Of a stretch of DNA of 64,000 nucleotides, positions 32,201 to 45,042 are shown piece by piece. Both the position numbers and the translations under genes were made by a program. Source of the DNA: Zeugodacus cucurbitae (Eukaryota > Arthropoda > Insecta > Diptera > Tephritidae). Numbering within the stretch: position 1 is the stretch's first letter; every line of letters begins with the position of its first letter. The DNA is taken from the NCBI RefSeq assembly GCF_028554725.1, contig NC_071669.1, forward strand, positions 52,755,001 to 52,819,000, given 5' to 3'. The notes under the pieces are model-generated. The model was not told the DNA's origin. It was given only the letters and a program-made list of their open reading frames with translations, and made no database searches.

Positions 32201-35200
32201 GCATAGCCATCGTGCCAAGCGCTCCTGTCGCTATGGCAACAGCTAAGGATGGTGCATTTTTCGCAGGACTAAGACTGTGTCCCGAAAGACGCCGTACCTG
32301 CTGATTAACACCCAGATGCACGGGTTCGGTACTGCGTTGCAAAGCTGGTGTCTTGTTAATCACTTCTGGTGGAGTGGGACTATTGCGCAGAGGACTAAGG
32401 CTATGCTTGCGATTTAATGAGGAACGCGATAGCTCCGGTGTGGATGGTTTTTCGGGCGTCAGTTCTGGTTCTGGAGTTGCCAATGCTGGCGTTGGCTTGT
32501 GTGCCGATGGTGATGGCGACTTATCCTTAGATGGTAGTAATTGCTGTAGGAATTGTGGCATCGACTTCTTTTCAGCCAATGGTGAACGTTGTGGTGACTT
32601 TGCAGTTGGCGATGTTGGGGACGGTGTGAGTGACGGTTTTGTGCTCATAGTTAACGCATTAGTGCCGGGTGAGCCTGGTGAAGATTGTTGTTGTGTATTA
32701 GGGTTCGACGGACTACGACGTATGTCCAGCTTCAGCGCCTTATCGGCTGTCCCATAGGACATTTCTCGATGTAGAACTTCCGTATCGACCAATTGTGGTT
32801 TTGGTTTACGCAATGCGCCAGGTGATATTTCCGTCGACGCATCCGCATGCGGACGCGGTGGAGATAATGCTTTGCGACGTGGCGGTGCCGGCTTGCTTTT
32901 TTCCTCTGTTAGTTTGGAGTCAGACTTTGGTTTCGTTATGCCACGTTTCGGATCAGGTATGAAGAGTACTTCGGATTCCTCACTAGGATCGCTCAAGCCG
33001 TATGGATTTTCAGCTTTCACGCGAAACTTATACTCGGAACCTTCGATTAAGTCATGTAATGTGGTGCTGAGGGACCTGGTGGTGGCCGCTTTAAGCCAAA
33101 CGTTCCAACCAACACGAAAATATTCGACAATATAATAGCCGATTTTACAACCGCCATCGTCGAGTGGCGATGTCCACGACAGTGTCGCCGACTTGCCAAA
33201 CGACATGTTGAGTCGTACTTTGCCCGGCGGATTCGGACGCGCAGTAACTGTGACCAGAAATGAGGTCACATCTTCGCCCAACCGATTCCACGCGCGCACA
33301 CTGTACTCGCCACGATCATCGCGCTGTATACTGTCGATTTTAAGCAATGAATTACGGTCGGTGTTTGAAATTTCAAAGCGTCCACCATTAGGCACTACCT
33401 CGCCCTCGTGCAGCCATGTAACAGCCGGTGGTGGTTGCCCAGCCACACCAACTTTCAAACGCAATACCTCACCCGACTCGACGATTAAACCATCTTCATA
33501 GGTGCGTGGTAGACGTATTTTTGGCGGTGCTTGCACCATTAGCTGGGACTTAGTGGCCACGTGGCCAGCTCGATTTGTCGCCGTGCACTTGATTTCACCC
33601 TCATCGGTGAGCGCCACTTGGTGAATAATCAAGACACTGACGTCGTTGTCGTTTAAAATTTTCGTTCGTCGACTACTGAATATTTCATAACCGTCTTTGA
33701 ACCAATTGATTTCCGGTGCTGGTTGTCCCACCACACGCACACGAAATTCAATACGTTCATCTTCGACAGCCTGGCGATCCTGCAGCTCCTCAATAAAACT
33801 CGGTACACAGATGGCGGTGCGCTGTAGTGTGACTGTAAGTGCATCAGATAGGTCACTGGGATCCGAGCGACCCACAATATTCTCGGCAAATACGCGAAAT
33901 TGATAACGCCAACCGGGTTCTAAACCGCTAATTGATACCTCGCATTGTGGCACTGCTACGGGTGTGGCGCGTACCCAATGTGGCGAACCCATACGACGAT
34001 GTTCGACAACATAGCCTGTTATAGGTGAACCGCCATCCAGCTTCGGACGCTCCCAACGTAAGTTGACGACATCCGGTTGCTGTTCGGAAAGTGGTATTAA
34101 CACGGGACGTCCCGGTGGAGAGGGTCGTTCTGGAATAAAGTGTTTTGTTTAGTATAATTAGGATAAAAAAGGTTTAATGAAAGCACTGAAGGCAGTAAAA
34201 CTAGCACAGATCTATTGAAGTCGGCTTCAGGGGTTTCCCTTTTAGAGAAAGTGAAATCTTGAATTGTTGGAAATAAAGTTGATAGTTAAGAGAGGTAATA
34301 TACCATATAAATGGGTCTGAAATGTCTCGGGAATGAAAACTAGTGGGAGCGTATATGAAAAATTAAGTATCTTATGAAGGAGATGGTGAGTGGGAAAGAA
34401 ATCAAAGAAATGTTGGATCAAAATTAATTTAATAAAACTTCCGCTGGTTTTTCAAATCAGTAGATGCTACAAGAATATTCTGTTTCAATTCCCATAAGAT
34501 ATTCCATCGAGTTTTCCTTTCTATTGCCTTTATGCTAATACAAAAATACAGGGTTCTAACTACTTTATCAGTAGGCCTACAAATTGAGAACAATGGAATA
34601 TCATTCATCATATTCTTAAATTATCTAACATCTATGGATTAATATGGATAATACGACAAGCTCATTCTTCTTCTTGACTGGCGTAGAAACCGCTTACGCG
34701 GTTATAGCCGAGTCCACAACAGCGCGCCACGCATCTCTCCTTTTGGCAGGTGGGCGCCAATTGGGAACACCAAGTGAAGCCAGGTCCTTCTCCTCCTGTT
34801 CCTTCCATCGGAGTGGAGGTCTCCCTCTTCCTCGGCTTCCTCCGGCGGGTACTGCATCGAACACTTTCAGAGCTGGAGCATTAGCCGATGTCTTTTTATT
34901 CGCTGAACTATGTCAATGTCAATGTTGCCAATGTTTAAGGGACCATAAATCTTCCGCAAAACCTTTCTCTCGAAAACTCCTAGTGTCGCCTCATAGGATG
35001 TTGACATCGTCCACGCTTCTGGACCATTAAGTAAGACGGGGATGATGACGGACAAGCTCATTACCTAAAATCTCAAAATCTCTTAGATTTTTCACATGTA
35101 GCGACAAATAGTGGCTTATTGTGGAACGTGTTCAGGTCTTGAGATATATCCCAAGGAAATCAATTTGCTGGATGGATCTTACTCGGATGATATCTCTTTA

Positions 35201-36249
35201 GGAAACCCAAACAAATGGACTAATGTTTGGACTCATTTCGTGCTCTTCGCGAAGAATGCCTTGTTGAGAATGTAAATCTGCATTGCCTACTGTAGCTGTA
35301 GAAAACATTCCCCAAATAATTTTGAGGAATGCTGACGAATTGACCGACTTTGGCCGTATAAGAATCTCGTCCGTTCCGGTTTTCCGGTTAAGTAGATCGG
35401 ACTGTCGCAGGAATTGGAATCGGCTTTGCCTCTACTATTGGTAATAAAAATTCCAAAGTGCTCATCAACTGACAATATTTCAACTTCATTCTGAAATAAT
35501 ATGAATGCTTTTCGAAAAAAGTATTCGAAAATCTTAAAATTTTATTGTTCTAAATAAACAACGAAGCGACATTCAGAAAATTAACGATCACATTGCACTT
35601 GTCGTTACTTTTGAAAAATGTGCGTGCAACTTGTTGCACCTTCGACGCTGTGTCGTTACTTTTGAAACTCGTGCCCACTCGTGTGAGAATCGAATGCTTA
35701 CTTTATATTATCACACATTTAAGTATCGCCAAACAATTGAATTCCTTTATATTCGTAAAATTTTTCTGTGGCACTTTCTTGTATATATACGCCTTATACA
35801 CAATATAGGCTGCGGAAGAGCGCCACAAAGCAATAAAGCGCATTCATAAACACCCCAAAAACGATGTCAGCACATTTAGACACACATCTGTATGTATGTA
35901 CGTAACAGGCCGACGAATAAAGGAATCGGCAGAAAGAAAGCTGGCTGACAGGCAGCAAGCAACCAGCCAACCACTTGAGAATGAAAAGTCTAAAAATAAC
36001 CGCAATTCTAGCGCTCCCACCGTTTGACCCAAGACAAACCGACTGCTATGCACAAATTTCCTATGCTATGTTGGACTCTACTCTGTGCTATGCTATTTTC
36101 TACTTCGTAATATATATTTTGAAATTATTAAAATATTTACTTATTAGAATTTAATTAAAGGTTCACTCACCTGCTGATTTCCAAGTAACAACTTTTTTGG
36201 GTCTTCCGCTTTGATTTTGATTTTGTAATTTTCCCTGTTGATTGCCCAT
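29271..36249 (-). CDS. Muscle-type FN3/Ig protein with C-terminal hydrophobic hairpin
   Basis: Three exons on the - strand: 36249-36171, 34129-31640 and 31576-29271, with introns of 2,041 and 63 bp (donors CAG/GTGAGTG and A/GTGAGTAC; acceptors TTATTCCAG and GAGTAACAG). They join in frame to 1,624 residues. Exon 1 gives MGNQQGKLQNQNQSGRPKKV and then VTWKSA. Exon 2 continues ERPSPPGRPVLIP. Domains: FN3 (31-130), Ig (135-226), Ig (229-322) and FN3 (326-420, with WTSPLDDGGCKIGYYIVEY). Then come Ser/Pro-rich linkers, a Glu/Lys/Gln-rich coiled coil (about 680-770), more low-complexity sequence, basic KVKRIIKKRVPSRSR, and a hydrophobic tail (LVLFMVACYVYLF ... AWLVLPILSLMIY) ending KWMKRKKN. FN3/Ig modules of this kind occur in titin- and myosin-binding-protein-like sarcomere proteins. 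The exact fly gene is not named here. Confidence 0.85.
34655..35065 (-). pseudogene. 3' fragment of a non-LTR retrotransposon (RTE-like) in intron 1
   Basis: Read on the - strand there are two pieces of the C-terminal end of a reverse-transcriptase ORF. One is NGPEAWTMSTSYEATLGVFE..RKVLRKIYGP..DIDIVQRIKRHRL, the other GRGRPPLRWKEQEEKDLASL..GVPNWRPPAKRRDAWRAVVDSA. They are in different frames and the part between them is missing, so the copy is dead and 5'-truncated. The last bases (CGCTTACGCGGTTATAGCCG, 34692-34711) recur as a short tail at 37925-37944 and 38060-38079. The clade is inferred from the GVFERK-LRKI and VQRIK pattern. Confidence 0.7.
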
Positions 36250-36900
36250 TTTTTGAGTTTTCGAGTTTTCTTGACAATTTCGTAAATTTCCACGCCAGCA
36301 ACAACACGCCTCGTAGCACTAAATTTTTGGTTATATCTTGCGTGGATATACTGATTTATTTTCGCAACGGTTGACAATGATGACGATGAATTCACGGAAA
36401 TTGCCAACGCATCAGCATGAATTTTGCAACACCAACAACTATGCCACCGACACCAACACCAACAGCAAAACGTTAGAACGGTTAGTTGAGCCACATCGAT
36501 TGGAATCTTACTTGCTGCTTTTCAGAAGCACCAATTTGTACTCACTTTTTTCACAATGATTTCGCAACACTTGCACTTCCACTAGAGTTTTTAACGGTAA
36601 AATTTTTTGATTAAATTCAAAATTTATTAAATTTCAAAGAATATTATACACTGGACTAACGGCGCAGTCCATTTTCAACGTTAAATAATCCCGTCGAGCG
36701 GACGCCGCGTACATAATTCGCAGCTGTAGTATCTGCTGTCTGGGATAAGCTTCCGAGTAGAAGTGTTTGAAATTTTTCAAATACGACGAACCAATATTTC
36801 GAAAGTAATTTTTCAAATTTTCTCCCTAACTCAACACGAACGTTACACGAATGTCGACACGATCGCCTACAACAGCGGAAAATGCTACACACGAGTACAG
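36250..36900 (-). promoter_or_regulatory. Probable 5' UTR and promoter region of the FN3/Ig gene
   Basis: Upstream of the exon 1 ATG, read on the - strand, the sequence has the CA/GT-rich look of fly leaders. A donor-like AAAAAA/GTGAGTAC lies near 36535-36553, so alternative leader exons are possible. The long open frame 36144-36494 (-) is not the coding frame: it reads across the exon 1 donor. No TATA box or initiator could be fixed. Confidence 0.3.
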
Positions 36901-37870
36901 CAAGAGCATAAATTCTCTCAAATACACTCAGCTGTAACGCTCATTTGCTTAGCATTTACTCATTTCCAATACTAATTCGTACTTTCTACTCGGTCAGAAA
37001 GCTATTTTCAGCTGGGTGGGTGCAGATTAGGGCGATTTGTGAGGAAGGCGACAGCGACGGTGGGTGGTGTATCGGTATACATATATAGAGTATACGAAAA
37101 ATGTCAGAAAATGCAATAAAAATGCGTATAAAGCGGAAGACGCGAATAAATGTTGAGCAAAACAGAGAATTTATAATAAAGATCGGTAGGATTTTTTTAG
37201 GTGAAATGAGAAAGTAATAATGTTTGAGTTGCCGCTGTTTAAATGAGAGTGCAATACATAGATATACGTTTGTACCACGTGAGTATCAGGTGAGAGTAAG
37301 CATAAAGTGTGAATTATAAAATTCTGAATGAATTATAAAATTCTGAATGAATTTAAAGAGGGAAAATGTTGAAATTTACTATATACTATATACTATATAT
37401 ATAAATCGGATTATACTCGTAGAAGTAGATATATATATTTTTAGAAGACTGTTTCATTTATAAGTACAATATATTATATACATCAATATATACAAAAAAG
37501 AAATATTTTTAAAAAATTGTCACGTTGATAGAAAATGCTTTTGTACTAACTATGTATTCTCACTATTTGGACCACTTGAACTCAGGTAGATCGCATAAGT
37601 ATAATTTTCAACATCTTTCGCTTTGGACCAAAGAGTCAGCAGAGCTCTCGTAATTATAGCTCAGTTTATGTTCGATCAGACAGTAGACAAATCTTTATTA
37701 TTTTTATGGCTTGGAGGTCTCGAGGGTCTACCGGTTAGGATTAAAGTATCAACAATGCTATCGACATTAGTCTAACACATAATTATGTTCGATCTTAAAT
37801 ACGATGATAATTTAGGTTTTTTATGACTTGGATGTTTCGATGGTCTATCGGCGATTTAAAAATAGTGTGG
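36901..37870. other. Upstream intergenic DNA with small tandem repeats
   Basis: Contains two copies of a 19-mer (37311-37348) and an ACTATAT repeat at about 37379-37403. No gene recognised. Confidence 0.4.
37311..37348. repeat. Two tandem copies of a 19-mer
   Basis: GAATTATAAAATTCTGAAT occurs twice head to tail without mismatch. Confidence 0.9.
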
Positions 37871-38140
37871 TGATTTCCTTTTAGCTAAGTATTATATACG
37901 TTTATATTTGGCGTAGGCAACGCTTACGCGGTTAAAGCCGAGTTTACAACAGCCGGCGGAGGAACTGTGACGACGAATACCGATCAAATCATGGAAAACA
38001 TCGAGTGATTTCCTTTTAGCTAAGTATTATATACGTTTATATTTGGCGTAGGCAACGCTTACGCGGTTAAAGCCGAGTTTACAACAGCCGGCGGAGGAAC
38101 TGTGACGACGAATACCGATCAAATCATGGAAAACATCGAG
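37871..38140. repeat. Perfect 135 bp tandem duplication
   Basis: 37871-38005 and 38006-38140 are identical as far as I can read. Each unit contains a short retroelement tail (GGCAACGCTTACGCGGTTAA, the end also seen at 34690) followed by the first bases of a mariner transposase region (ATGGAAAACATCGAG). Perfect identity means a recent event, or an assembly artefact. Confidence 0.9.
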
Positions 38141-38900
38141 TTAGAAGGGTATGTGGCATCTCGTGACATCGACCAGGAGATGGAAGTTAGTCACAAAACC
38201 ATTTTAAACCACCTGAAGAAGGCTGGATACACAAAAAAGCTTGATGGTTGGGTGCCGCATGATTTGACGCAAAAAAACCTTCTGAACCGAATCAACGCCT
38301 GCGATATGCTGCTGAAACGGAACGAACTCGACCCATTTTTGAAGCAGATGGTGACTGGCGACGAAAATATGGAAAAATGGATCACTTACGACAATATCAA
38401 GAGAAGACGGTGAATCCCCAAACAATGGCCAACCCGGGATTGACGGCCAGGAAGGTGTGTGTTTGTTGTGTGTTTGGTGGGATTGGAAGGGAATCATCCA
38501 CTATGAGCTGCAAGATGACATAGACAGACGCTTAATTCTACCATCTACTGCGAACAACTGGACCGCTTGAAGCAGGCGATCGACCAGAAGCGTCCAGAAT
38601 TGGCCAACATGAAGGGTGTAGTGTTCCACCGGGGCAACGCCAGACCATCTTTGACGACTCGTCAGAAGCGACGGGAACACGGATGGGAGGTTTTATAGCA
38701 TCCATCATATAGCCCGGACATAGCGCCAAGTGATTACCACCTGTTCTTTTCCATTGCGAACGCCCTTGGTGGTGTAAAGTTGAACTCAAAAGAGGCTTGT
38801 GAAAAGTGGCTGTCCGAGTTTTTCGCAAATAAGGACAGAACGAAACGGCGCATATTTGAACTAAATCCGATTACTGTAACACTTTTTATAAAGCATTGAT
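38102..38900 (+). pseudogene. Broken mariner (DD34D) transposase
   Basis: An open stretch of about 100 residues reads through the helix-turn-helix region (VSHKTILNHLKKAGYTKKLD), then WVPHDLTQKNLLNRI and PFLKQMVTGDE with the first catalytic Asp. It is followed by KWITYDNIKRRR and a stop at 38411. Beyond this the frame is lost, but LTARKVCVCVWWDWKGIIHYEL, GWEV, and NALGGVKLNSKEACEKWLSE remain visible in shifted frames up to 38900. Three extra residues (NME) interrupt GDE-KW. The start lies inside the second copy of the tandem duplication. A dead element of the mauritiana/cecropia-like mariners. Confidence 0.75.
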
Positions 38901-41900
38901 AAAGAAAAAAGCGGAAGGGAGATATTTGCCAACCTAATAAATAAATATAAAGAAATTTTGAAAACAGTTTTAGTGCAATACGGAAATCTATTTGAGAGAT
39001 ATTAAGAAGATGATATATAGATTGTCTCACAGCATTATTTGTATACGGAATGGAACTGAATTTATAACTGAATTTATTATTTACTTCATGTCGTTTCAAC
39101 CACAACATCAAATGAAGATTCTTCTTGAATAATGGTTGATAACAAAATACTTTTAGGAACAAAATAAATTTTTGGTATATATATAATATGTATAAATTAT
39201 AATCGAGATCCAGAAAAAACATTATCAATTCTAACCTCAAATAACTAATAATAATCTAAACATTCTTATATAAAAAGCGTCGGATAGGTGTAAATTATTA
39301 ACTACCGAAATGAATTCTTTCAATTAACCGCCGAAGCCAATTCAATAATTATGCTAATTTACATAATAATCATTCTAACATGGCAGGTACCACTGAATTA
39401 AGCACACGCAAGAGCTTAGTAAGCCGGCTTCTCATTTTTAGTGCAATCTCAATAAAAGTGGCAGCGCGGCAATCAAGCTTTTCTTATAGAAGAATACATA
39501 AATTTGTAAATAAACTAAAAAATACAAATCCAAGTGAAAATCCAACGGCAAATGAAAAAGAAAAGCGTTGCCGAAGATTAAGCGTTTTGCATAAAAAAAT
39601 AAATAAAATAAAGAAAGATCGTCTATGGAGAGGCTATTGAAGAAATCGAAACATACAATACATACCAACAAAAGGAGGAAAACAAAGCCGCTGATTTGGG
39701 TCACACCAAGGGCATCCACTTGCCCGGCCGACCGAACGCTAAGCGCAGATGAATCGCCGCGCTATTGAATGGGAGGCAGCAACAAGTGCACGCAAGAATT
39801 TGTCTGGTCTCATGCCTGCTTGCTGAGTTGTTGCGGCTGCTCCGCGTCTGCGGCTTGGTTATGCGGCTAATCGCGATTGTCTTGTGGCATGGTTGGCAGC
39901 GTCGCATAGTGAAATCAATTCTGGTTTTGTTTGTTTGGCTTATTTTTTCTTTAAGCGTTTCTACTTTTTTGTTTAACAGCAAAGTCGTGAAAAAGTAGGC
40001 TTTTCGGTTTTGTTTATTGAAAAGTTGGACCGGTATATTTTGTTTTGTTTGTTCTCACTGTTTTTGGCCATTCGTCGCACCTGTTGTTTTGTTTATAGAA
40101 AGTGGGTGTGGTTGGATCACAGTAGTAAAGTTTCACTGCAGGCGCTTCAATTAATTTTTCAATATTATGGGTTAAATCAATATTATTAAACTGTGGGTTG
40201 AATGTAATTGGGGAAATGGTAATAGAAGAGTGTTCTTATAAAAATCTCCTAGGGATTCTATGCGCGAGTCAGTAAGAGCATTGTTACGAATCCATAAATA
40301 TCCTAACATCGCTCCGTCCACTAAAAGGTCTTGAAAGGCAAAGACTGTAGTATAAATATGGATAATATATACCAAGAAATACATCTATATCGGTTCAATT
40401 GAATTGGTGCAAAAGATCAAAAATTCGATCAACAATAGATCAACTAAGATCTAACAATTTCGAAACATAAGTACTAAATCATATGTATTGGGATATAAGA
40501 TAGAGGGCTTTCCTTCAGCTATAAAGAATTTCAATAACTTAAAGCAAAGATCGCGGTTTAATTACGATGGGCGTCATTAACTGGCCATATTCCAGAACTT
40601 TGGGAAGGTGTCAATTTTGTTCTTAAAATCTCTATATTATGCAAAAATTTTTCACAGCGTTCTAATAGGTGACTTATGTATTCTTGAAAGACTTGAACTA
40701 TTTTTGTGTACACTTTTAATCTGCTGATAGCTTTAATGGTGTTGATGGTCGTTTTAGAAATACTAAAACTGTGACTTTTCCACAACAGAAGACACTTAGA
40801 TTAAAGTATATGGGGGTTAATGGGGCTGGTGATGCGAACACACAGTCTATCTCTCCCAAATGTCAACATCACCTTCGCGCGGTATCCCCTGTTTTCTTTA
40901 CAAACGAGGCTCTGACGACGGTGTAAAGGCGTTATAACCTTAGCACCTGCGAGGAGGAAATTCCTCCTGTCCAGGCTCGGATGCAGAAGGCTAATCAGCT
41001 ACTCATCTTAAATTAAACTGATTAATGAAACCGAAATAAGCAAAGAAACTTGGGAATATATATATGGGAGAGTTGGATATCTTCGAAAATATATTGTTCT
41101 TATATACTCAGATATCAAAGAGCTCTTTTTTTATAAAAATGTTTAAAAAATCAATTAACGGCTAGTCTGGAAATTATGTTTGAGACGTAGGAGATTTCTT
41201 TTGGATGAGCTATGAAATAGCAAAAATAAAAATAAAACATTGAAAATGCTTGCTTGGTATATTATATTTTCTAATGTAGTGACTTTAAATGTAATTGTGG
41301 GCTCTACAAGTTGATACTGATGAATTCTGTGGAATTGTTTTCATATTCGAAATACTCTCAAAAGTACTATGATTAAAAGAAAAAAATATTTTCAAAAACA
41401 ATAATTTAGTTTCGAAAGAACTTATTGCCTATTTCTGGTTTTAAAACAGATTGTTAGGAATGCCAAATGAAATATCGCCGAGCTCAAACTACCGAGGTCA
41501 CAGTGTCCAAAAATTATTTAACTTAATGTAATGGATGGATGGATGGATCTATGTATGTTAGAAACAGTTTAGAATTCTACTAACTATGTTGGTAGTTAGA
41601 GACTCGATAAAAATAGTTAAAATATATTAGGAGACATTTCACCTTTCTTACTACCAATAGGGCAACAATGCTACTATTAAATATCTCCGCGAAACGTCTA
41701 TAAATAAAAACAGAAAAATTATAAGGATAAACGACTAATTATAAAACTAGTATTGAAAAGAGTGCAGAAACACGAATGTGCAAATAAATTACAGCTAACA
41801 CGCATTGTACATAATTACTGTGCAAATAATGTCATTACAATTACTTTGACGGTATATCAAAATCGACGCGGTGTGCCTCGCGACTATAGAGATTTGAATA

Positions 41901-44297
41901 ATAAAATTGGCCATGGCATGCTCACAGTGAGCGAGAGGCCGAGTAGGTTGGTGGCGCATGCGCTTACAAGCTGAAGTAGGCGTATGAAAGTTTACTTATA
42001 TGACTAAATGTGTATGTATGTATGTATCGGCGCGGGCACAACTAGTAGAGACTACGGCAATGCGAAAAGTGCGCCAAATTACTGTAAATGTAGCTGAAAG
42101 CAATAACAACAAACAAACCAGCAAACCTTCATGAACATACGTACATATTGATATGAGCGCAATGAAACCCGTCTTGCATAGACGCATGCGACACAAGATG
42201 AAAGAAGGCAGAAAAATTGCGAAAAAAATTTGCTCAAAACAAATAGCTCGAGTGTAATTTAAGTAAATATCTAGAAATCTATTATATGTATGTACATATG
42301 CTGCTGCCGTCTAGAGTAATGCCTATGTCAGCGCATAGCTGTGGCCATATGTGGACACACCATATACAAAGGTAAATATGTACATATGTATTGCAAATAA
42401 AGCACGTGCATTGTTTGCTAGCTGTGGAATGTTGACTGCAATGCCTACAACAACATCCATATATATGGATGTATGTATGTATGCATGTGTGTCTGCAAGT
42501 GAGAGCAACAAGTCACAATCAAGGCATTGGCAACAATTTTTTGATGGCAAAGCGACAGCGAGCAACTTTGTAACGGCCAAGTCAGCTTTCAGCAACAAAT
42601 GTTCGATGAAGTGCAGCAGCATGCTAGGTTGCTTGCAACATCGAACCAAGCGCAAGCACACACACACATAAACAAATGTACTATACTTGTTGTTTGTTGT
42701 CGCTTGGCTTTCAAACTTGGCTTGGCGCATGGCCAACCGGCGACGATCGCTCAGTCGTGTTTGAGACTCGCTGCGGCTTTGACGTGTTTTAACTCGTACT
42801 TTGGGACTGGAAACCCGCGTGTGTGTGTGACTTCAGTGAATATTTAAAGTGTTTGCTCAAAAGCAAATAACAAAAAAATATAAAAAAGTCTATTGAAGTG
42901 TGCGCGCACAAAACTTGTTACGAGTGTCAAACAAGAATTTTAGATAAAAAAATAAAATAAAATAAAAAATCAATTGAAAAATAAAAACAAAAAAATTACA
43001 AAGAATGTAAAAATCAATAAGCGAAAGGTAAACACAAAAATAAAAAAATAAAAATTAAATGAAAATAGCAACAAAAAAAAATATATATATATATTTTTTT
43101 TAATCTTACAACTGGTTAACGAACCGTTGCCAAATGCCAGCAAATAAAAGCGACAAGCTGTTAATATGTTTGCCTGTGTGTGTCTGGTGCCTTATTTTGT
43201 ATTGTTTTTGTTATGTGTGTGTTTTTACTATTTAATAAAATCAAACTTCATAATGATTCATTCTTACTACTGTGTCTCAATTAAGCTTATGTAATTTGAA
43301 TATGCAAAATTATGCCTAAATTCTAGCAATTAAATATTCTAAATTACATAATTTGCTTAATTAGGAAAATATAAAAAATGGATCAAAAATTAAATAATAA
43401 TTAGCTAATTATGGTGAACATAAATACATAAAATATCGCAAAGTGATTGTGCGTGTTTTTTAATTGGTTAAAAACATATAAAAGCCTGCATATGTCATAT
43501 GTACATTTTATACGTATGTGATTGTAGCAAATAAGCTCAAGGTTTGAAAACCCGTTATTTTGTTGATAAATATGAAATGTTAAAGTTTCTGTGTAATTTT
43601 TAACTTGTTAGGCTCTTGAGCTTTTTAAGTGCTGTTAAGTGGTTAGTGAACATTGAAATTTTTCAAGGATATGAAAACAAAAATTCAGTGATTAATTTAT
43701 TGTAAATGGACATTTCAAGCAATGATAAGCTAAAAAAATTGTATCTTTATCAGTGTTTTTAACGCAAAATATTATATAAATATAAAATATAAATATCTAA
43801 ATAAACTTGAATTGGGTCAATATTAGAAAAACCATTAATACCATACGGAAATGTTCAAATTTCTATACTTTGAATGGGAATAGCTTTTAATTTTAGTTTG
43901 TTTCATAAATTTTCTGTTAAGAACCTTGAGTTTTGGGAACAGTAAAACTTTATAGGAATCCAAATGGTTGAGTGACGATAATTTAGGACTTTTGCTCTGA
44001 AAATAATGTCAACCAAAATGTGTGAAGCCGATGATGTTCGTGTACAATTTTATTTACTTTTTATGTCATAGTCATTAACATAAGACGTTGAACGTACTAG
44101 AGGAGTGTCCAAGGCTGCTAAGACAATTTCGAAAATTTCACTTGTCTTTATTAACTAGTTAACAAAGTTAACTAGCAATGGGTTTTCCGAAAAGAATTGT
44201 CGTTAAAAGTGATTAAAAAAGAACACAAATGTCTCCACACCTTTAAAATTACCGGTGGAACTAGCAAATCAAAATGCGATCATTCTAAAACATGTGT
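38901..44297. other. Long gene-poor region, no confident gene
   Basis: An 86-residue Lys/Arg-rich frame at 39380-39640 (+) starts with ATG but resembles nothing I know. 40815-40990 is a GC-richer island with the near-palindrome AGGAGGAA-a-TTCCTCCT (40952-40968). (ATGG)n lies at 41531-41548. Around 42700-43027 the sequence looks like a fly 5' leader with an initiator-like TCAGTG (42833-42838) and a donor-like AAAG/GTAAAC (43028), but without a linked coding exon. Overlapping frames at 42323-42736 on both strands are probably chance. Confidence 0.35.
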
Positions 44298-44301
44298 TTA
44301 A

Positions 44302-45038
44302 GTAGTCTGCTTTACAGGCTTCAAAAAATCGATTTTTATGTTTTTGTTTTAAATCTCTTCCAAAACTATCCAGGATTATGTCTTTAAAATTCCAGAGGCC
44401 AATTCGACATATTTTCGAACTAGAGCAGTTTTAGTGGCCGAGCGTCGAGCAGGTGCGAATGCTCTCCGAAAACTTAAAAGCGCGTTTTCTCGAGTTTTCA
44501 TTTTCACAAGTGTTAGAAAACGGTGCCGGCGATAGCAAAAAGACCATATAACCGATCGAAAAAAAAAAACCAAAGTGATCTAGCTTCAGTATTAAATTAT
44601 CTTCTATTTGAACTAAAAAGTTGGACAAAAGTATTATTCAAACTACTTGTTTTGCAACTTAAAGTCAATTTTTTCTTAAAAAAGTGAATTTTTCGAAAAA
44701 TTTGGAATTTTCTTCCTTTCTGGAATTTTTCTTCGGTATTTTTTTAGTTCATAAAGAAAAGAAACTTATGCAAATTAAAAAAAAATTGGTTCGACTGTTT
44801 CAGATGCATCGCACGACCTCCATCGCCGGCACCGATTTACAAGTGCAGACTCCAGGCGCTCCAGAAAAATACTTATAACTTTGAAAAAATTTCAAAATTT
44901 TTGATAATAAATATTGTTTTTTAAGCCTTAAATATAGTACACTATCGTCTTAAAATTCCATTTACCGCAATCATTTCCATCCCTTTCAAAAAAATTGCTT
45001 AATAATGGTTTTTTCGGCTTCTAAAGCAGGCTACTGCC
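44302..45038. mobile_element. TTAA-type MITE, family A copy 2
   Basis: 737 bp. Flanked by TTAA at 44298-44301 and 45039-45042. The right terminus inverts to GGCAGTAGCCTGCTTTAGAA, nearly identical to the left ends of copies 1 and 3; the left end of this copy has lost the first four bases (it begins GTAGTCTGC). The interior aligns with copies 1 and 3, with small deletions near 44465, 44610 and 44690. Non-coding. Confidence 0.8.
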
Positions 45039-45042
45039 TTAA

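Noticed and set aside
31420..33501. Several + strand frames of 66-138 codons
   Set aside because: Shadows of the FN3/Ig gene on the opposite strand.
36144..36494. 116-codon - strand frame (Cys/Trp-rich start)
   Set aside because: It reads in the wrong frame through the exon 1 donor. The frame starting at 36249 joins perfectly to the FN3 domain.
42323..42736. 137-codon - strand frame and 106-codon + strand frame
   Set aside because: They overlap on opposite strands, have no domain and contain many TATGTATGT-type repeats.
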